The position numbers and the translations under genes were made by a program. A model generated the notes under the pieces. The model worked only from the letters and a program-made list of their open reading frames with translations. It searched no databases and had not been told where the DNA came from. A DNA stretch of 53,244 nt from AG-12 sp027319585 (lineage in GTDB: Bacteria; Chloroflexota; Dormibacteria; Aeolococcales; Bog-877), in assembly GCA_027319585.1 (NCBI GenBank), contig DAHVMY010000006.1, positions 1 through 53,244 of the forward strand, given 5' to 3'. Positions 8,098 through 15,636 of this stretch are shown here, piece after piece (position 1 is the stretch's first letter; every line of letters begins with the position of its first letter).

Positions 8098-8811
8098 TCA
8101 GCGGTGGGCGGCCTCCGACTCCGGGCATGGCACGAACAGGCGCACCACGGTTCCGCCGGGGCGAGCGCTGCGGATGCGCAGGCTCCCACCCATGGCGAGG
8201 GCTCGCTGGCGCATGGTTGCGAGCCCGAACCCCCCACTCCCACCCGGCTGGGGGTGATCGCCGAATCCCACGCCGTCGTCGGCGATGAGCAGGCGGACGC
8301 CGCGGCGGGACCGAACCAGGCGCATGTCCACCCGGGTGGCGCCGGCATGCTCCTCCACATTTCGCAGCGCCTCCTGGGCGATCCGATAGCATCCCGACTC
8401 CAGATCGAGGCCCCAGCGCGCGGCATCTCCCTGGGTGGTGAAGCGCACGGTGACCCGCCCGCGCAGGGTGGTGTCCGCAGCCAGCTGACGGAGCGCCGCA
8501 GGCAGGCCGAAATCATCCAGCACGGACGGGTGCAGATCGCGCGCGATCAGCTGCAGGTGGTCCCCGACCGTGGCCGCCAGCCGGGCGCCCTCGCGCGAGA
8601 CCTGGGCGAGCTCGTCCGGCGCCAGGTTGCCCTCGGCGGCCTGACCCAGGAGCCGGCGGATGTGGCTCAGGGTCTGGAGCGGATCCTCGTGGATGCGATC
8701 GGCGAGCTGACGGCGCTCCAGCTCTTGGGCGCGGAAGAGGCCCAGCTGGTACTCATCACGCTGCACTTCGGCGCCGCACGAGCGAGCCTGCCCGGCCGCC
8801 ATGATGATCAT
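8098..8811 (-). CDS. Short sensor histidine kinase (HisKA_3 / HATPase_c), no sensor domain
   Basis: A 237-residue kinase core of the NarX/DesK type. The H-box RIHEDPLQ carries the predicted phospho-His41, and RNVEEHAG, DDGVGFG and GFGLATMRQRA are the ATP-binding N and G boxes. Only about 30 residues precede the dimerisation helix and no membrane or sensor domain is visible, so it is cytoplasmic and must receive its signal through a partner. Its ATG overlaps the stop of the response regulator by four bases (ATGA). The upstream full-length GAF kinase in the same operon is the obvious possible partner for heterodimerisation or cross-phosphorylation; this is inferred. Confidence 0.9.
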   Translation of the reverse strand: MIIMAAGQARSCGAEVQRDEYQLGLFRAQELERRQLADRIHEDPLQTLSHIRRLLGQAAEGNLAPDELAQVSREGARLAATVGDHLQLIARDLHPSVLDDFGLPAALRQLAADTTLRGRVTVRFTTQGDAARWGLDLESGCYRIAQEALRNVEEHAGATRVDMRLVRSRRGVRLLIADDGVGFGDHPQPGGSGGFGLATMRQRALAMGGSLRIRSARPGGTVVRLFVPCPESEAAHR

Positions 8812-9464
8812 CGGTCGCCCGAGGTCTCAAGGGAAAGCAAGCCATGGTTGACCGCGTGGACGACAGCCTCGGTGCGCGACCCCACCCGCAGCTTCTCGAA
8901 GATGTTGTGGAGATGGCCCTCCACGGTGCGGAGGCTGATCCCCAACTCCTTGGCGATCTCCTTGTTCGCCCGCCCCTGGGCGATCAGGCGCAGCACCGCG
9001 AACTCGCGGGAGCTCAGGCGGTCACTGGCCCGGCTCGGCTCCAGGCTGATCTGGGCGAGCTTCCGGCTCAACGCAGGGGTGAGCACGGTGGACCCGGAGG
9101 CGACCGCCCTGACCCCTTCCACCAGCTCGCGACCGGGGGAGGTCTTGAGCATGTAGCCGGAGACGCCTGCCGCCAGCGCCTCCCGTACATAGTCCTCGTC
9201 CTCGTGGGCGCTCAGGATCAGGACCTTCAGGTCGGGCAACTCGGCGAGCAGCTCCCGGGTCACCTCGATCCCGGTGAGACCGGGCATGCGCATGTCCATC
9301 AGCAAAACCCGGGGTCGCAGCTGCTTGGTGAGGGTGACCGCGTCGTCGCCCCGGGCCGCCTCGCCGACCACGGCGATGTCCGGCTCGTGCGCCAGAATCT
9401 CCCGGGTCCCCTCCCGGACCAGGGCATGGTCCTCGGCGATGACGACTGTGATCTGATCAGCCAT
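8808..9464 (-). CDS. NarL/FixJ-type response regulator (DosR/DevR-like)
   Basis: A 218-residue regulator. The receiver domain has the acidic pair Glu11-Asp12, phospho-acceptor Asp57 in LLMDMRMPG, and Lys in GYMLKTS. A linker leads to a LuxR-type HTH (LSSREFAVLRLIAQGRANKEIA, then SLRTVEGHLHNIFEKL) that would bind DNA as a dimer. The ATG at 9464 overlaps the end of the GAF kinase by eight bases, and its stop overlaps the next kinase by four. This strict packing shows the three genes form one regulatory unit. Targets are unknown; the nearby USP gene is a reasonable candidate. Confidence 0.93.
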   Translation of the reverse strand: MADQITVVIAEDHALVREGTREILAHEPDIAVVGEAARGDDAVTLTKQLRPRVLLMDMRMPGLTGIEVTRELLAELPDLKVLILSAHEDEDYVREALAAGVSGYMLKTSPGRELVEGVRAVASGSTVLTPALSRKLAQISLEPSRASDRLSSREFAVLRLIAQGRANKEIAKELGISLRTVEGHLHNIFEKLRVGSRTEAVVHAVNHGLLSLETSGDR

Positions 9465-11238
9465 GTCTTTCTCCCTCCACAATAGCCCGCCCCGGGACCC
9501 CGTCCCTCCCCGTAAACCTCGGCGCACCCGTAGGTGATTGCCCCGGGCTGACCGGCTCCCTGGCGGCACCGCCGGTGGTCAGATCCACCACCACCAATGC
9601 CCCCCGACCCGGCCGCGAGCGCAACCTGACCCGCCCTCCCAGCAGCTGTGCGCGCTCCCGCATCCCGAGCAGGCCAAGCCCCTCCCGACGCGCCCTGCCA
9701 AAGGCGGTGGCGAACCCCACCCCGTCGTCCCGGATGGCCAGCCGCAGACGCCTCCCCCGCCTGTCCAGCCGGAACTTCGCCCAGCCCGCCCCGGAGTGGC
9801 GTTCCACATTGGACAGCGACTCCTGTGCGATCCGGAGCAGACCCTGCTCCACAGGGAGCCCGAGGCGTCCGACCGAAGGGTCGATCTCCACCTCGACCCT
9901 CACCCCGGTGCGCGCCTGGAAGTTCTGGCCGAGCTCGAGCAGCGCCGGACCCAGCCCCTGTTCCTCGAGGGTCTGGGAGCGCAGCCCCTCGGTGAGCTGG
10001 CGCAGGCCATCGGACACCGCCAGCGCTATGTTTCTCGCCTCATCCAGCTGGTCGGCCGCGGACCCCGCACTCACGGGCCTGGCCAGGGTGTCCAGCTTCC
10101 GCGCCAAATAGATCAGCGCCTGGATCGGGTCGTCATGGAGGTCACGGGCTATCCGCTGGCGCTCCTGCAGCACCGCGAGCCGCTGCAGCTCCCCCTGCAG
10201 CCGCAGATAGTCGATCGCCAGCGCGGCCTGGCTGGCGAATGTGTCCACCAGGTTGAGATCGGCCGCGGTGAAGGCGACGGCGCCGGGAGCCCGCGCCAGC
10301 AGGATGGTGCCCTGGGTCTCCTGGCGCACCGTCAGGGGCACCACCATGAGCGGGCCGATCTCCACGCCCGCATTGCGGAACCAGGCGGCCTGGGGATTCC
10401 TGGGATCGACGAGCCGGGGCCGGCCGGTTCGCATGACCGCGTGCGAGGCGGTGCCCGACGACGGCAGTTCCCGATGTTCGAGCCGGTGGCCACCCGCGCC
10501 ATCGAACGTGGACACCTCCAGCCTGCCGTCCTCGGCTCGAGGCCGGACGATCGCGGCCAGCATGGAGTCGGTCATCTCCCGGGCGACCTTGACGATGGCC
10601 TCCAGGAGCATCTCGGTCGACCCCCCTGCCAGCATGGCGGTGGTGATCTGGTGGGTCGCGCGGAGCCAGCGTTCCCGCTGGGTCAGCTCCGCAAAGATCT
10701 GCGCATTGGCGATGGCCACCCCGGCCTGGCTGGCCAGCGTCACGACCACCCGCTCATCGGCTTTGGAGAAGCCAGAAGCGCCGACCTTGTCGGTCAGGTA
10801 GAGGTTGCCGAACACCTTGCCCCGGGCTCGCACCGGGGCACCCAGGAAGCTGCGCATCTCGGGGTGGTGGGGGGGGAAGCCAACCGATCTCGGGTGGTCC
10901 TGGATACGCGCCAGCCGGAGCGGGCGCGGGTCGGTGATGAGCAGGCCCAGGATGCCCCGACCCTGCGGGGGATCGCCGATCGCGGCCCTCTCCTCGGCGG
11001 TGACCCCAACCGTGAGGAACTCCGCGATCCTCCCATCCCCACCCAGGACCCCCAGGGCTCCGTAGCGGGCTCCGGTGAGCCGGGTTGCCAGCTCCAGCAG
11101 CTGCTCCAGGACATGGGACATGGACAGGTCGGATGCCAGCAGCAGCCCGGCCTCCACCAAGGCGGATGCTCTGCCGGGGACTCCCGCGGCTCGCGACGGC
11201 CCGAGCCTGCCGGAGTTCGCGGATCGTGCGATCGCCAT
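9457..11238 (-). CDS. GAF-GAF sensor histidine kinase (DosS/DevS-like)
   Basis: A 593-residue soluble kinase. GAF-A spans about 25-185, GAF-B about 195-350, HisKA_3 has predicted phospho-His368 in RDLHDDPIQ, and the HATPase has DDGVGFA and GLGLLGMRERA. GAF-A contains GFPPHHPEMRSFLGAPV (His124/His125) followed by GNLYLTDK. In mycobacterial DevS/DosT this equivalent region carries the proximal haem His, so gas or redox sensing is plausible; haem binding here is inference. It is first in a three-gene overlapping operon with the response regulator and a short kinase. Upstream lie about 41 bases, then the ArdC-like gene on the same strand. Confidence 0.9.
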   Translation of the reverse strand: MAIARSANSGRLGPSRAAGVPGRASALVEAGLLLASDLSMSHVLEQLLELATRLTGARYGALGVLGGDGRIAEFLTVGVTAEERAAIGDPPQGRGILGLLITDPRPLRLARIQDHPRSVGFPPHHPEMRSFLGAPVRARGKVFGNLYLTDKVGASGFSKADERVVVTLASQAGVAIANAQIFAELTQRERWLRATHQITTAMLAGGSTEMLLEAIVKVAREMTDSMLAAIVRPRAEDGRLEVSTFDGAGGHRLEHRELPSSGTASHAVMRTGRPRLVDPRNPQAAWFRNAGVEIGPLMVVPLTVRQETQGTILLARAPGAVAFTAADLNLVDTFASQAALAIDYLRLQGELQRLAVLQERQRIARDLHDDPIQALIYLARKLDTLARPVSAGSAADQLDEARNIALAVSDGLRQLTEGLRSQTLEEQGLGPALLELGQNFQARTGVRVEVEIDPSVGRLGLPVEQGLLRIAQESLSNVERHSGAGWAKFRLDRRGRRLRLAIRDDGVGFATAFGRARREGLGLLGMRERAQLLGGRVRLRSRPGRGALVVVDLTTGGAAREPVSPGQSPTGAPRFTGRDGVPGRAIVEGERHG

Positions 11239-11279
11239 CGGGCGTCACGATAGCGCGAACCGAGGTCTTCGCCGGACGG

Positions 11280-12134
11280 TCAGCCCGCCCCGCCAGCCCT
11301 GAGCCCGTCCAGAATGACGCCGGCGGCCATCGAGATCCGCTGGCCGGCGGTGGTGATCTCCGCCACCGCCCGGTCGCCGCCACCGGCCCAGCTGGCGAGG
11401 TACCCGAAGCTGTAATCGGAGCTGTCAATGCCCAGCTCGTGGCAGACCACGAAGGCGACGCTCTCGGCCTCGAGCTCGGCGAGTTGGCGGCCACCCCGGA
11501 AGTCCGCACCGTGGAGCAGCGCGTGAGCCAGTTCGTGGCAGAGTGTCTTGGTCAGCTGGGCGGGGGCCAGCCGCGGGTCCACCCGGATGCGCCGCAGCGC
11601 GTGGCTGCAGTCTCCATGGCGTTCCCCCCGCAACTCCACCAGCTCGACTGCGAAGTCGAGGCTCCCGGCCAGATCCAGCAACCGGTCGAGTTCGCGGCGG
11701 GGTCGCTGGCCGATCAGGTCCCGAAGGGGGCGGGGTAGGTCGGCCCCGTCGGTCTGGGCAACGTCAAACACCCGCACCACCCGGAACCGCACGGTCGAGG
11801 AATCTTCCTCCTTCCTGGACGCCTCCGGGTCCGATGGCCCGGACGCAAGGGGAGCGAAGATCGCGATGCCCCGCTCTCCGCGGCGGACCTGACGCCCCAG
11901 CTCCTGCCAGGCCCGATAGCCGGCCACCCAGGTCGCCTCGGGACGCTGCGCCAGGATCAGGATCTGGTTGTGGAAGCTGTACCGGTGGAAGTGGCCGCTG
12001 AAGGCGAGCCAATCCGCCCAACGCCGGCCGCTGGTGACCTCCCGGATTCCATTCTTCAGGCGCTCCAGGACCTCGCTCCGATCCCGGCATGGGGAGGGAG
12101 ATCGCGCGCCGGTGGTGGGGCTCGCAAGTGCCAC
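11280..12134 (-). CDS. ArdC-like N-terminal domain plus zincin (ImmA/IrrE-like) protein
   Basis: About 284 residues. The first part, with SGRRWADWLAFSGHFHRYSFHNQILILAQ, VAGYRAWQELGRQVRRGERGIAI and a VFDVAQTDG strand, matches the ArdC/DUF1738 ssDNA-binding-like fold of antirestriction proteins. The second half has CHELAHALLH, an HExxH zinc site, with a downstream ELEAE glutamate, as in ImmA/IrrE-type peptidases. Such proteins are usual on plasmids and conjugative elements, yet neighbours here are chromosomal. The N-terminus is uncertain: I use the GTG at 12134, and a further-upstream GTG is possible but must stay below the PiT stop. Antirestriction versus stress-peptidase function cannot be decided. 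Confidence 0.72.
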   Translation of the reverse strand: MALASPTTGARSPSPCRDRSEVLERLKNGIREVTSGRRWADWLAFSGHFHRYSFHNQILILAQRPEATWVAGYRAWQELGRQVRRGERGIAIFAPLASGPSDPEASRKEEDSSTVRFRVVRVFDVAQTDGADLPRPLRDLIGQRPRRELDRLLDLAGSLDFAVELVELRGERHGDCSHALRRIRVDPRLAPAQLTKTLCHELAHALLHGADFRGGRQLAELEAESVAFVVCHELGIDSSDYSFGYLASWAGGGDRAVAEITTAGQRISMAAGVILDGLRAGGAG

Positions 12135-12259
12135 ACCGCCTTGGTCCGGGCAGGGAACGGTGAGGGGCTGTCCCCATAGAATCCACCCGGTCACAGGCGC
12201 TCTGGCGAGCCCGGCTGGTGCCTGGCCCCGCCAAGTGGCCGGTTGTTTGCCCTGGCTGG

Positions 12260-13240
12260 TCAGGCAGTGAGGCCGAGGTGCCGCAGCAGCACGGCCGCCA
12301 GCCACCCCAGGAGGATGCCCGACGGCGGGCCGACCGCCCATCCCTTGAGGATCCCCTGAAGCGCGCGGCGATCCGTCCGGCCCTGCCCCCTCGCCCTGCT
12401 GGCCCCGGCCATGGCAGCCACCAGAGCCTGGTTCATCGAGGTGAAGTAGCCGAACTCCGCGGCCGTGAGCACTACCGCCACCTGCACCAGCTGGGCGGCA
12501 ACCGCCATTACAGCGTCTACCTTCACTATGTCGAAGGCCACCTTCTGCAACAGTCGGCCTCCGAAGACCAGCACGCCGGCCGCCAGGCCTGCCCCTCCGA
12601 TCACGCCGGCCACCAGGGGGCCGGCGGTTCCGGTGGCGATCAGGGCCGCGCTGGCGTTGGAGACGTCATTCGCCCCCATCGTGAACGAGGCCAACATCCC
12701 GACCGCAACCAGGGCGGGCCCCACGCGAAGGCCAGGGCGCCAACGGTGGCCGACTGGCGATATAGGTGATCCTGCTGGCAGCCTGGCCAGGGCCAGCGTC
12801 ACCAGCAGGCCGAGCAGGAAGGCGCCCACGGGGGCCGCCACCCACACGATCACAAGCCGTCCGAGAGTCCCCCATTCAACCGGGTCACCGACCCCCACGG
12901 CAACCCCCACCAGGGAGAAGACCAGCAGCTGGATGGTGGAGGTGGGCACCCGCGCCCGGGTGTAGGCGGTGGTGAGGGCGAAGGCCAGGGCGAGCACCAG
13001 GAGCTCGTCCCCCTCGGTCAGCCGGTTGTGGGTGAGCCCGAGCCCGACCGTCGCCTCCACGGGATGGCTGGCCACTGCCGCTCCGAGCAGGGCCAGCGGC
13101 GCCATGAGCCACAGGGCCTGGCGCCGGTTGAGTGCTCCAAGAGCATGCGGCATGCCCATACAGGCACCGGTGTAGTGGGCACCGATGCTGGTCGCAAACG
13201 CCACCACCAGCACCAGCAGGCCAATCTCAGCTGCCGTCAC
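12260..13240 (-). CDS. PiT-family inorganic phosphate transporter
   Basis: A 326-residue membrane protein with about nine to ten hydrophobic helices. The signature GANDVSNA at residues 189-196, the VPTSTIQLLVFSLVG half-repeat near 99-113 and a C-terminal WAVGPPSGILLGW helix identify the PiT (PF01384) family, which moves phosphate by cation symport. In the first repeat the equivalent of GANNxANxxG has become GAHYTGACMG (20-29), so half of the inverted-repeat signature has diverged; this could mean altered ion specificity. It starts at GTG 13240. No PhoU-like DUF47 partner is adjacent. Confidence 0.85.
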   Translation of the reverse strand: MTAAEIGLLVLVVAFATSIGAHYTGACMGMPHALGALNRRQALWLMAPLALLGAAVASHPVEATVGLGLTHNRLTEGDELLVLALAFALTTAYTRARVPTSTIQLLVFSLVGVAVGVGDPVEWGTLGRLVIVWVAAPVGAFLLGLLVTLALARLPAGSPISPVGHRWRPGLRVGPALVAVGMLASFTMGANDVSNASAALIATGTAGPLVAGVIGGAGLAAGVLVFGGRLLQKVAFDIVKVDAVMAVAAQLVQVAVVLTAAEFGYFTSMNQALVAAMAGASRARGQGRTDRRALQGILKGWAVGPPSGILLGWLAAVLLRHLGLTA

Positions 13241-13598
13241 GCCACCTCCCAGCCGCCGCCGGCTTCTCGCTCGGTCCCGCGCGCCGCGACGCCGCCAACC
13301 GCACGAACTCGGCCCATGTCCGAGGTCGCGTGAGCCACATGGCTACCGGATCGAGGTTACGCGTCCGAGCCGCGACCCAGCGAGGCTCCAGCCACAAGGC
13401 GCCGCCAACCTCAGGGCACGGTTTGAGCGTCGAGGCCGCCCCCTCCTGGTTCGATGCCGGGGTCTCGCCTCCGGCTTCGGGTCGGAGCCGGGGGATCCCC
13501 ATGGGAAGTCGAGCCATCCCCGCACCTCGTCGGCGTCGGTGGGGGACCTGGCCGGCCCTCGGGCTGGGCAGGTGCGCCGTGACATTGGCCCACCCGCT
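13241..13598. other. Gap upstream of the PiT gene; only a weak small ORF
   Basis: These 358 bases have no confident gene. A minus-strand frame (13227-13517, 96 residues) ends 14 bases inside the PiT start. Its last 60 codons have moderate GC at third positions and contain Trp-rich segments such as MWLTRPRTWAEFVR, but its first half is low-complexity and no homology is recognised. It may be a small upstream partner of PiT or simply GC-driven noise. No hairpin, tRNA or repeat was seen. Confidence 0.3.
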
Positions 13599-14051
13599 TC
13601 ATCGACCCGGGTCGGGGGTCATCTGGGTGCCCTCGCCGAGGAACTCCGCCCGATTGCTGAGCGCGGTGGACTCCCCCATGATGGGGAGGTCGCGGCCCAT
13701 CTCCCCCAGCGCGACCCGCGGATCGGCCCGTCCGCAGGCTGGTTGGTCATTGCACATCGCCCGGCTCGCAAACTTCCAGAAGCGCCGCCCGGGCGGCGCG
13801 GTCGCGAGGGTGCCCAGGCCAGTCCTTTGGGTGGGCGCCGCGATCGGCACCAGCAGGGTCCAGGCGTTCGAACTCAGCAGCGCCTGCCCCGCGAACACGG
13901 CGTCTCGACCCTGCTCTTCAAAGAGGATTGCCTGCTGGAGTTGCTCGGAGGTGGTGCCGCGGCCCAGGATGAACCAGGCGCACACGGCTGCCCCCCAACT
14001 GCGCTTCGGCCATGGCAGGCAGGGGGGGACGTGCGCCCGACATACCGGCAC
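13599..14051 (-). CDS. Unknown protein, approximate 5' end
   Basis: I do not recognise this protein. From about residue 30 onward the frame has strongly GC-biased third positions and a plausible amino-acid mix (TSEQLQQAILFEEQG, ALLSSNAWTLLVPIA, RRFWKFASRAMC), so it looks genuinely coding. The first 25 residues are less convincing. A GTG about 17 codons downstream of a GC-rich Shine-Dalgarno-like run could be the true start, giving around 128 residues. There is no membrane helix, signal peptide or known motif. It is on the same strand as PiT, 358 bases upstream of it, and divergent from citrate synthase. Confidence 0.45.
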   Translation of the reverse strand: MPVCRAHVPPCLPWPKRSWGAAVCAWFILGRGTTSEQLQQAILFEEQGRDAVFAGQALLSSNAWTLLVPIAAPTQRTGLGTLATAPPGRRFWKFASRAMCNDQPACGRADPRVALGEMGRDLPIMGESTALSNRAEFLGEGTQMTPDPGR

Positions 14052-14308
14052 GTGACCGTGCCCACTGCGACTGGGCTGCGGGATGGTGGAAAGCGACTTT
14101 CCCAGCGGATGGCCCCAGGGTTACGAAGCTCCCCTTCGGCCGAGCCCGCGAGCCCACCTCATGCGTGCGCCCCCTACCAGGTCGCGTAGGGGGTCGGCGA
14201 AGCGAGATGATGAGCGCGCAAGGAGGACGCCGGCTCGCGGCGAGGGGAGAACCGGCGCGCAGGCAGCAAGGGCAACGCGCTTGGCCCGGTTTCGGCAGGA
14301 GGTTCAAG

Positions 14309-15601
14309 ATGGCGGCAGCGGCTGAGGCATCGCAAGACAAGCTCACGGTCACCGACTCCAGAACGGGGAGGACCTATGAGCTACCGATCGTCGACGGAGC
14401 GATCCGGACTCTGGATCTTCGCCAGATCAAGACCGACGCGGACGACTTCGGACTGATGAGCTACGACCCCGCGTTCCAGAACACCGCCAGCTGCCGGAGC
14501 CGGATCACCTACATCGACGGGGAGCGGGGGATCCTGCGCTATCGCGGCTATCCGATCGAGGAGCTCGCCGAGTCCAAGAGCTTTCTGGAGATCGCCTACC
14601 TGCTGTTGAACGGGGAGCTCCCCTCCGCCGCGGAACTCGCCCAGTGGCAGGCCGAGATCACCAACCACACCTTCATCCACGAGAGCATCAAGCACTTCAT
14701 CGACGGTTTCCACCACGACGCCCATCCGATGGGGATGCTGGTCTCCTCCGTGGCGGCGCTCTCGACGTTCTACCCGGAGGCCAAGCAGATCCGTGACCCG
14801 GAGGTGCGTCACCGCCAGATCGTGCGGCTCATCGCCAAGATGCCGACCCTGGCGGCCTTCGCCTACCGCCACGCCATGGGCCTGTACTACGCATACCCGG
14901 ACGACGACCTCTCCTACGCGGGCAACTTCCTCAACATGATGTGGCGGGCCACCGAGCTGAAGTACCAGCCGAACCCGGTCCTGGAGCATGCGCTCAACGT
15001 TCTGCTGGTGCTCCACGCCGATCATGAGCAGAACTGTTCGACCAGCACCATGCGCCTGGTGGGCAGCTCCGAGGCCGATCCTTACGCGGCCATGTCGGCC
15101 GCCTGCGCAGCTCTCTACGGCCCCCTGCACGGGGGAGCCAACGAGCAGGTGCTGCGGATGCTCCAGAGGATTGGAAAGGTCGAGAACATCCCGGACTACA
15201 TCCGCCGCGTCAAGGCGGGCGAGTTCCGGCTCATGGGCTTCGGTCACCGGGTCTACAAGAACTTCGACCCCCGCGCCCAGCTGATCAAGAAGGTGGCGGA
15301 CCAGGTCTTCGAGGTCACCGGGCGCAGTCCGCTGCTCGACATCGCCCTGGAGGTGGAGCGGATCGCGCTGGCGGACGAGTACTTCATCACCCACAAGCTG
15401 TATCCCAACGTCGACTTCTACTCGGGGATCATCTACCTGGCAATGGGCATCCCGGTGGAGATGTTCCCCGTCCTCTTCGCGATCGGTCGCACCCCCGGAT
15501 GGCTCGCCCACTGGGAGGAGGGACTGCTCGATTCGGAGCAGAAGATCGGACGGCCCCGCCAGCTCTACGTGGGGCCGAGCATCCGGCACCTGGAGGGCTG
15601 A
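14309..15601 (+). CDS. gltA: Type II citrate synthase
   Basis: A 430-residue citrate synthase condensing acetyl-CoA and oxaloacetate at the entry of the TCA cycle. Catalytic segments are intact: HADHEQNCSTST (His236/His239), GPLHGGANEQ (His274), GFGHRVYKNFDPRA (His313) and NVDFYSG with Asp369. The N-terminal beta domain (RITYIDGERGILRYRGYPIEEL) is the type II hexameric form typical of bacteria. The ATG at 14309 is set by AGGAGG six bases upstream; longer in-frame extensions to 14012 are not conserved. It is monocistronic, with a perfect hairpin directly after the stop. Confidence 0.97.
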   Translation: MAAAAEASQDKLTVTDSRTGRTYELPIVDGAIRTLDLRQIKTDADDFGLMSYDPAFQNTASCRSRITYIDGERGILRYRGYPIEELAESKSFLEIAYLLLNGELPSAAELAQWQAEITNHTFIHESIKHFIDGFHHDAHPMGMLVSSVAALSTFYPEAKQIRDPEVRHRQIVRLIAKMPTLAAFAYRHAMGLYYAYPDDDLSYAGNFLNMMWRATELKYQPNPVLEHALNVLLVLHADHEQNCSTSTMRLVGSSEADPYAAMSAACAALYGPLHGGANEQVLRMLQRIGKVENIPDYIRRVKAGEFRLMGFGHRVYKNFDPRAQLIKKVADQVFEVTGRSPLLDIALEVERIALADEYFITHKLYPNVDFYSGIIYLAMGIPVEMFPVLFAIGRTPGWLAHWEEGLLDSEQKIGRPRQLYVGPSIRHLEG

Positions 15602-15604
15602 GCG

Positions 15605-15636
15605 GCTCAGGGGGCGGCCGCGGCCGCCCCCTGAGC
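15605..15636. terminator. Perfect 32-base palindrome, bidirectional terminator
   Basis: Two 16-base arms (GCTCAGGGGGCGGCCG and its exact complement) abut with no spacer, filling the gap between the convergent citrate synthase and ATP-grasp genes. The second arm ends immediately before the ATP-grasp stop codon. There is no U-tract on either side. A strong GC hairpin between convergent stops nevertheless fits a shared transcription terminator in a high-GC genome. Confidence 0.8.

Noticed and set aside
14052..14308. Possible riboswitch or small ORF before citrate synthase
   Set aside because: No aptamer signature or conserved hairpin was found; the in-frame extension is low-complexity. Treated as an ordinary leader.
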